A stretch of 42,835 nucleotides of DNA, from the NCBI GenBank assembly GCA_964513205.1, contig CAZELP010000015.1, positions 1 to 42,835 of the forward strand. The letters are read 5' to 3'. The notes under the pieces are model-generated. The model saw only the letters and a program-made list of their open reading frames with translations, searched no databases and was not told the origin of the DNA. Source of the stretch: JAGVJT01 sp964513205. GTDB taxonomy: Bacteria > Pseudomonadota > Gammaproteobacteria > Legionellales > Legionellaceae. Positions 42,496-42,835 of this stretch are shown in pieces. Both the position numbers and the translations under genes were made by a program. Position 1 is the stretch's first letter. Every line of letters begins with the position of its first letter.

Positions 42496-42769
42496 GACTT
42501 TATTGGCATGAACTGGAGCACCGCGTTCCACAATCGCATCCAATGCTTTTGTTATATGCCACGCTTGAATGGTAGAAAGAGATAAATTACCTAATGACGG
42601 GATAATATCCGCGTCAATATGCTGTTTGATTTGCAGCGGTTGTTTACGGTGTTTCTCAATATAATTTTTATACCATGACAAAACCAAATGTTTTACAGTT
42701 TCATTTTGCTTTCGTTTTTGCTCTTAGGCATCAGTGAAGGTTTTTGATGTAATTATCTGTAAATTTCAT
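42496..42769 (-). pseudogene. Remnant of a P4-type tyrosine integrase
   Basis: From ATG 42769 the frame reads MKFTDNYIKNLH and stops at 42731-42733; this is the usual N-terminus of P4-like integrases. After a deletion and another stop (42724-42726), EQKRKQNETVKHL and then VLSWYKNYIEKHRKQPLQIK and SLGNLSLSTIQAWHITKALD follow, which correspond to the linker and core-binding (SAM-like) domain. Homology ends near HANKV (about 42496), and the catalytic domain with the R-H-R-Y residues is absent. The 147 bases from there to the AlbA_2 start hold no recognisable domain. The integrase is dead, so the island is probably fixed unless helped from elsewhere. Confidence 0.75.
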
Positions 42770-42784
42770 CATGATATTTCTTTG

Positions 42785-42795
42785 TGAGTATCCAT
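42785..42795 (+). repeat. Right copy of the 11-bp direct repeat
   Basis: TGAGTATCCAT, identical to 36555-36565, lies just upstream of the integrase remnant's ATG on the minus strand. On that strand both copies read ATGGATACTCA, as if they preserved the start of a short open frame. Confidence 0.4.
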
Positions 42796-42835
42796 TCGTT
42801 GAACCATCAAATATTTTTTGACAGTTGCTTTTTGT

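Noticed and set aside
40936..42687. A single 583-residue integrase-AlbA_2 fusion protein
   Set aside because: The first 113 residues are a stop-broken integrase piece without a catalytic domain, and the AlbA_2 domain has its own ATG at 42348.

Overview
The window looks like a low-GC gammaproteobacterial chromosome, most plausibly from the Legionellales (Legionella or Coxiella relatives). This assignment is an inference. It rests on an AT-rich composition, gammaproteobacterial housekeeping proteins (ZapD, ErpA, YceD, AstA, RecG, SecDF-YajC, a POT peptide transporter), lipopolysaccharide genes including a Kdo hydroxylase, a single homogentisate dioxygenase, and several orphan coiled-coil or membrane proteins of the kind seen in intracellular bacteria. 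No 16S gene is present to settle it.

Layout. Positions 1-5.1 kb carry an outer-membrane porin, mutM, an orphan membrane-anchored protein, a small DUF2892 protein and a YfcH-like epimerase. Positions 5.06-11.02 kb hold one tightly coupled seven-gene operon on the minus strand. In order of transcription it encodes a PqqD/RRE-type protein, an HPr-kinase-like protein, a GT4 glycosyltransferase, a PF14907-type nucleotidyltransferase, a GT2 glycosyltransferase, and the permease and ATPase of a polysaccharide ABC exporter. A second GT4 gene diverges from its head. Positions 12-22.9 kb are housekeeping genes: dnaQ-rnhA, a POT transporter, zapD, yajC-secD-secF, nadE-recG and a DUF167 gene. Positions 23-30.3 kb mix an orphan membrane protein, yceD, mnmA, erpA, map, kdoO, lemA, an L,D-transpeptidase, an orphan coiled-coil protein and yebC. 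Positions 30.4-36.3 kb carry hmgA, an O-antigen ligase plus a core glycosyltransferase, an M20 hydrolase-astA pair and a small secreted protein.

From a tRNA-Pro(GGG) gene at 36.4 kb to the end, the window looks like an eroded genomic island. It contains a broken YdcF-like gene, then a compact operon of six small-molecule-modifying proteins (NTF2-like, VOC/glyoxalase, GNAT, methyltransferase, GNAT, APH-type phosphotransferase). These are followed by an 11-bp tandem repeat, an AlbA_2/HATPase regulator and the deleted remains of a tyrosine integrase.

Two parts deserve the most attention. The first is the exporter operon. It joins a RiPP-type recognition domain, a P-loop kinase and a nucleotidyltransferase to glycan assembly and export, and the PqqD-like protein ends in a tail that itself resembles a RiPP leader (YxxP-x-L). 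The second is the tRNA-linked operon of modification enzymes. Functions of unrecognised genes are not assigned.
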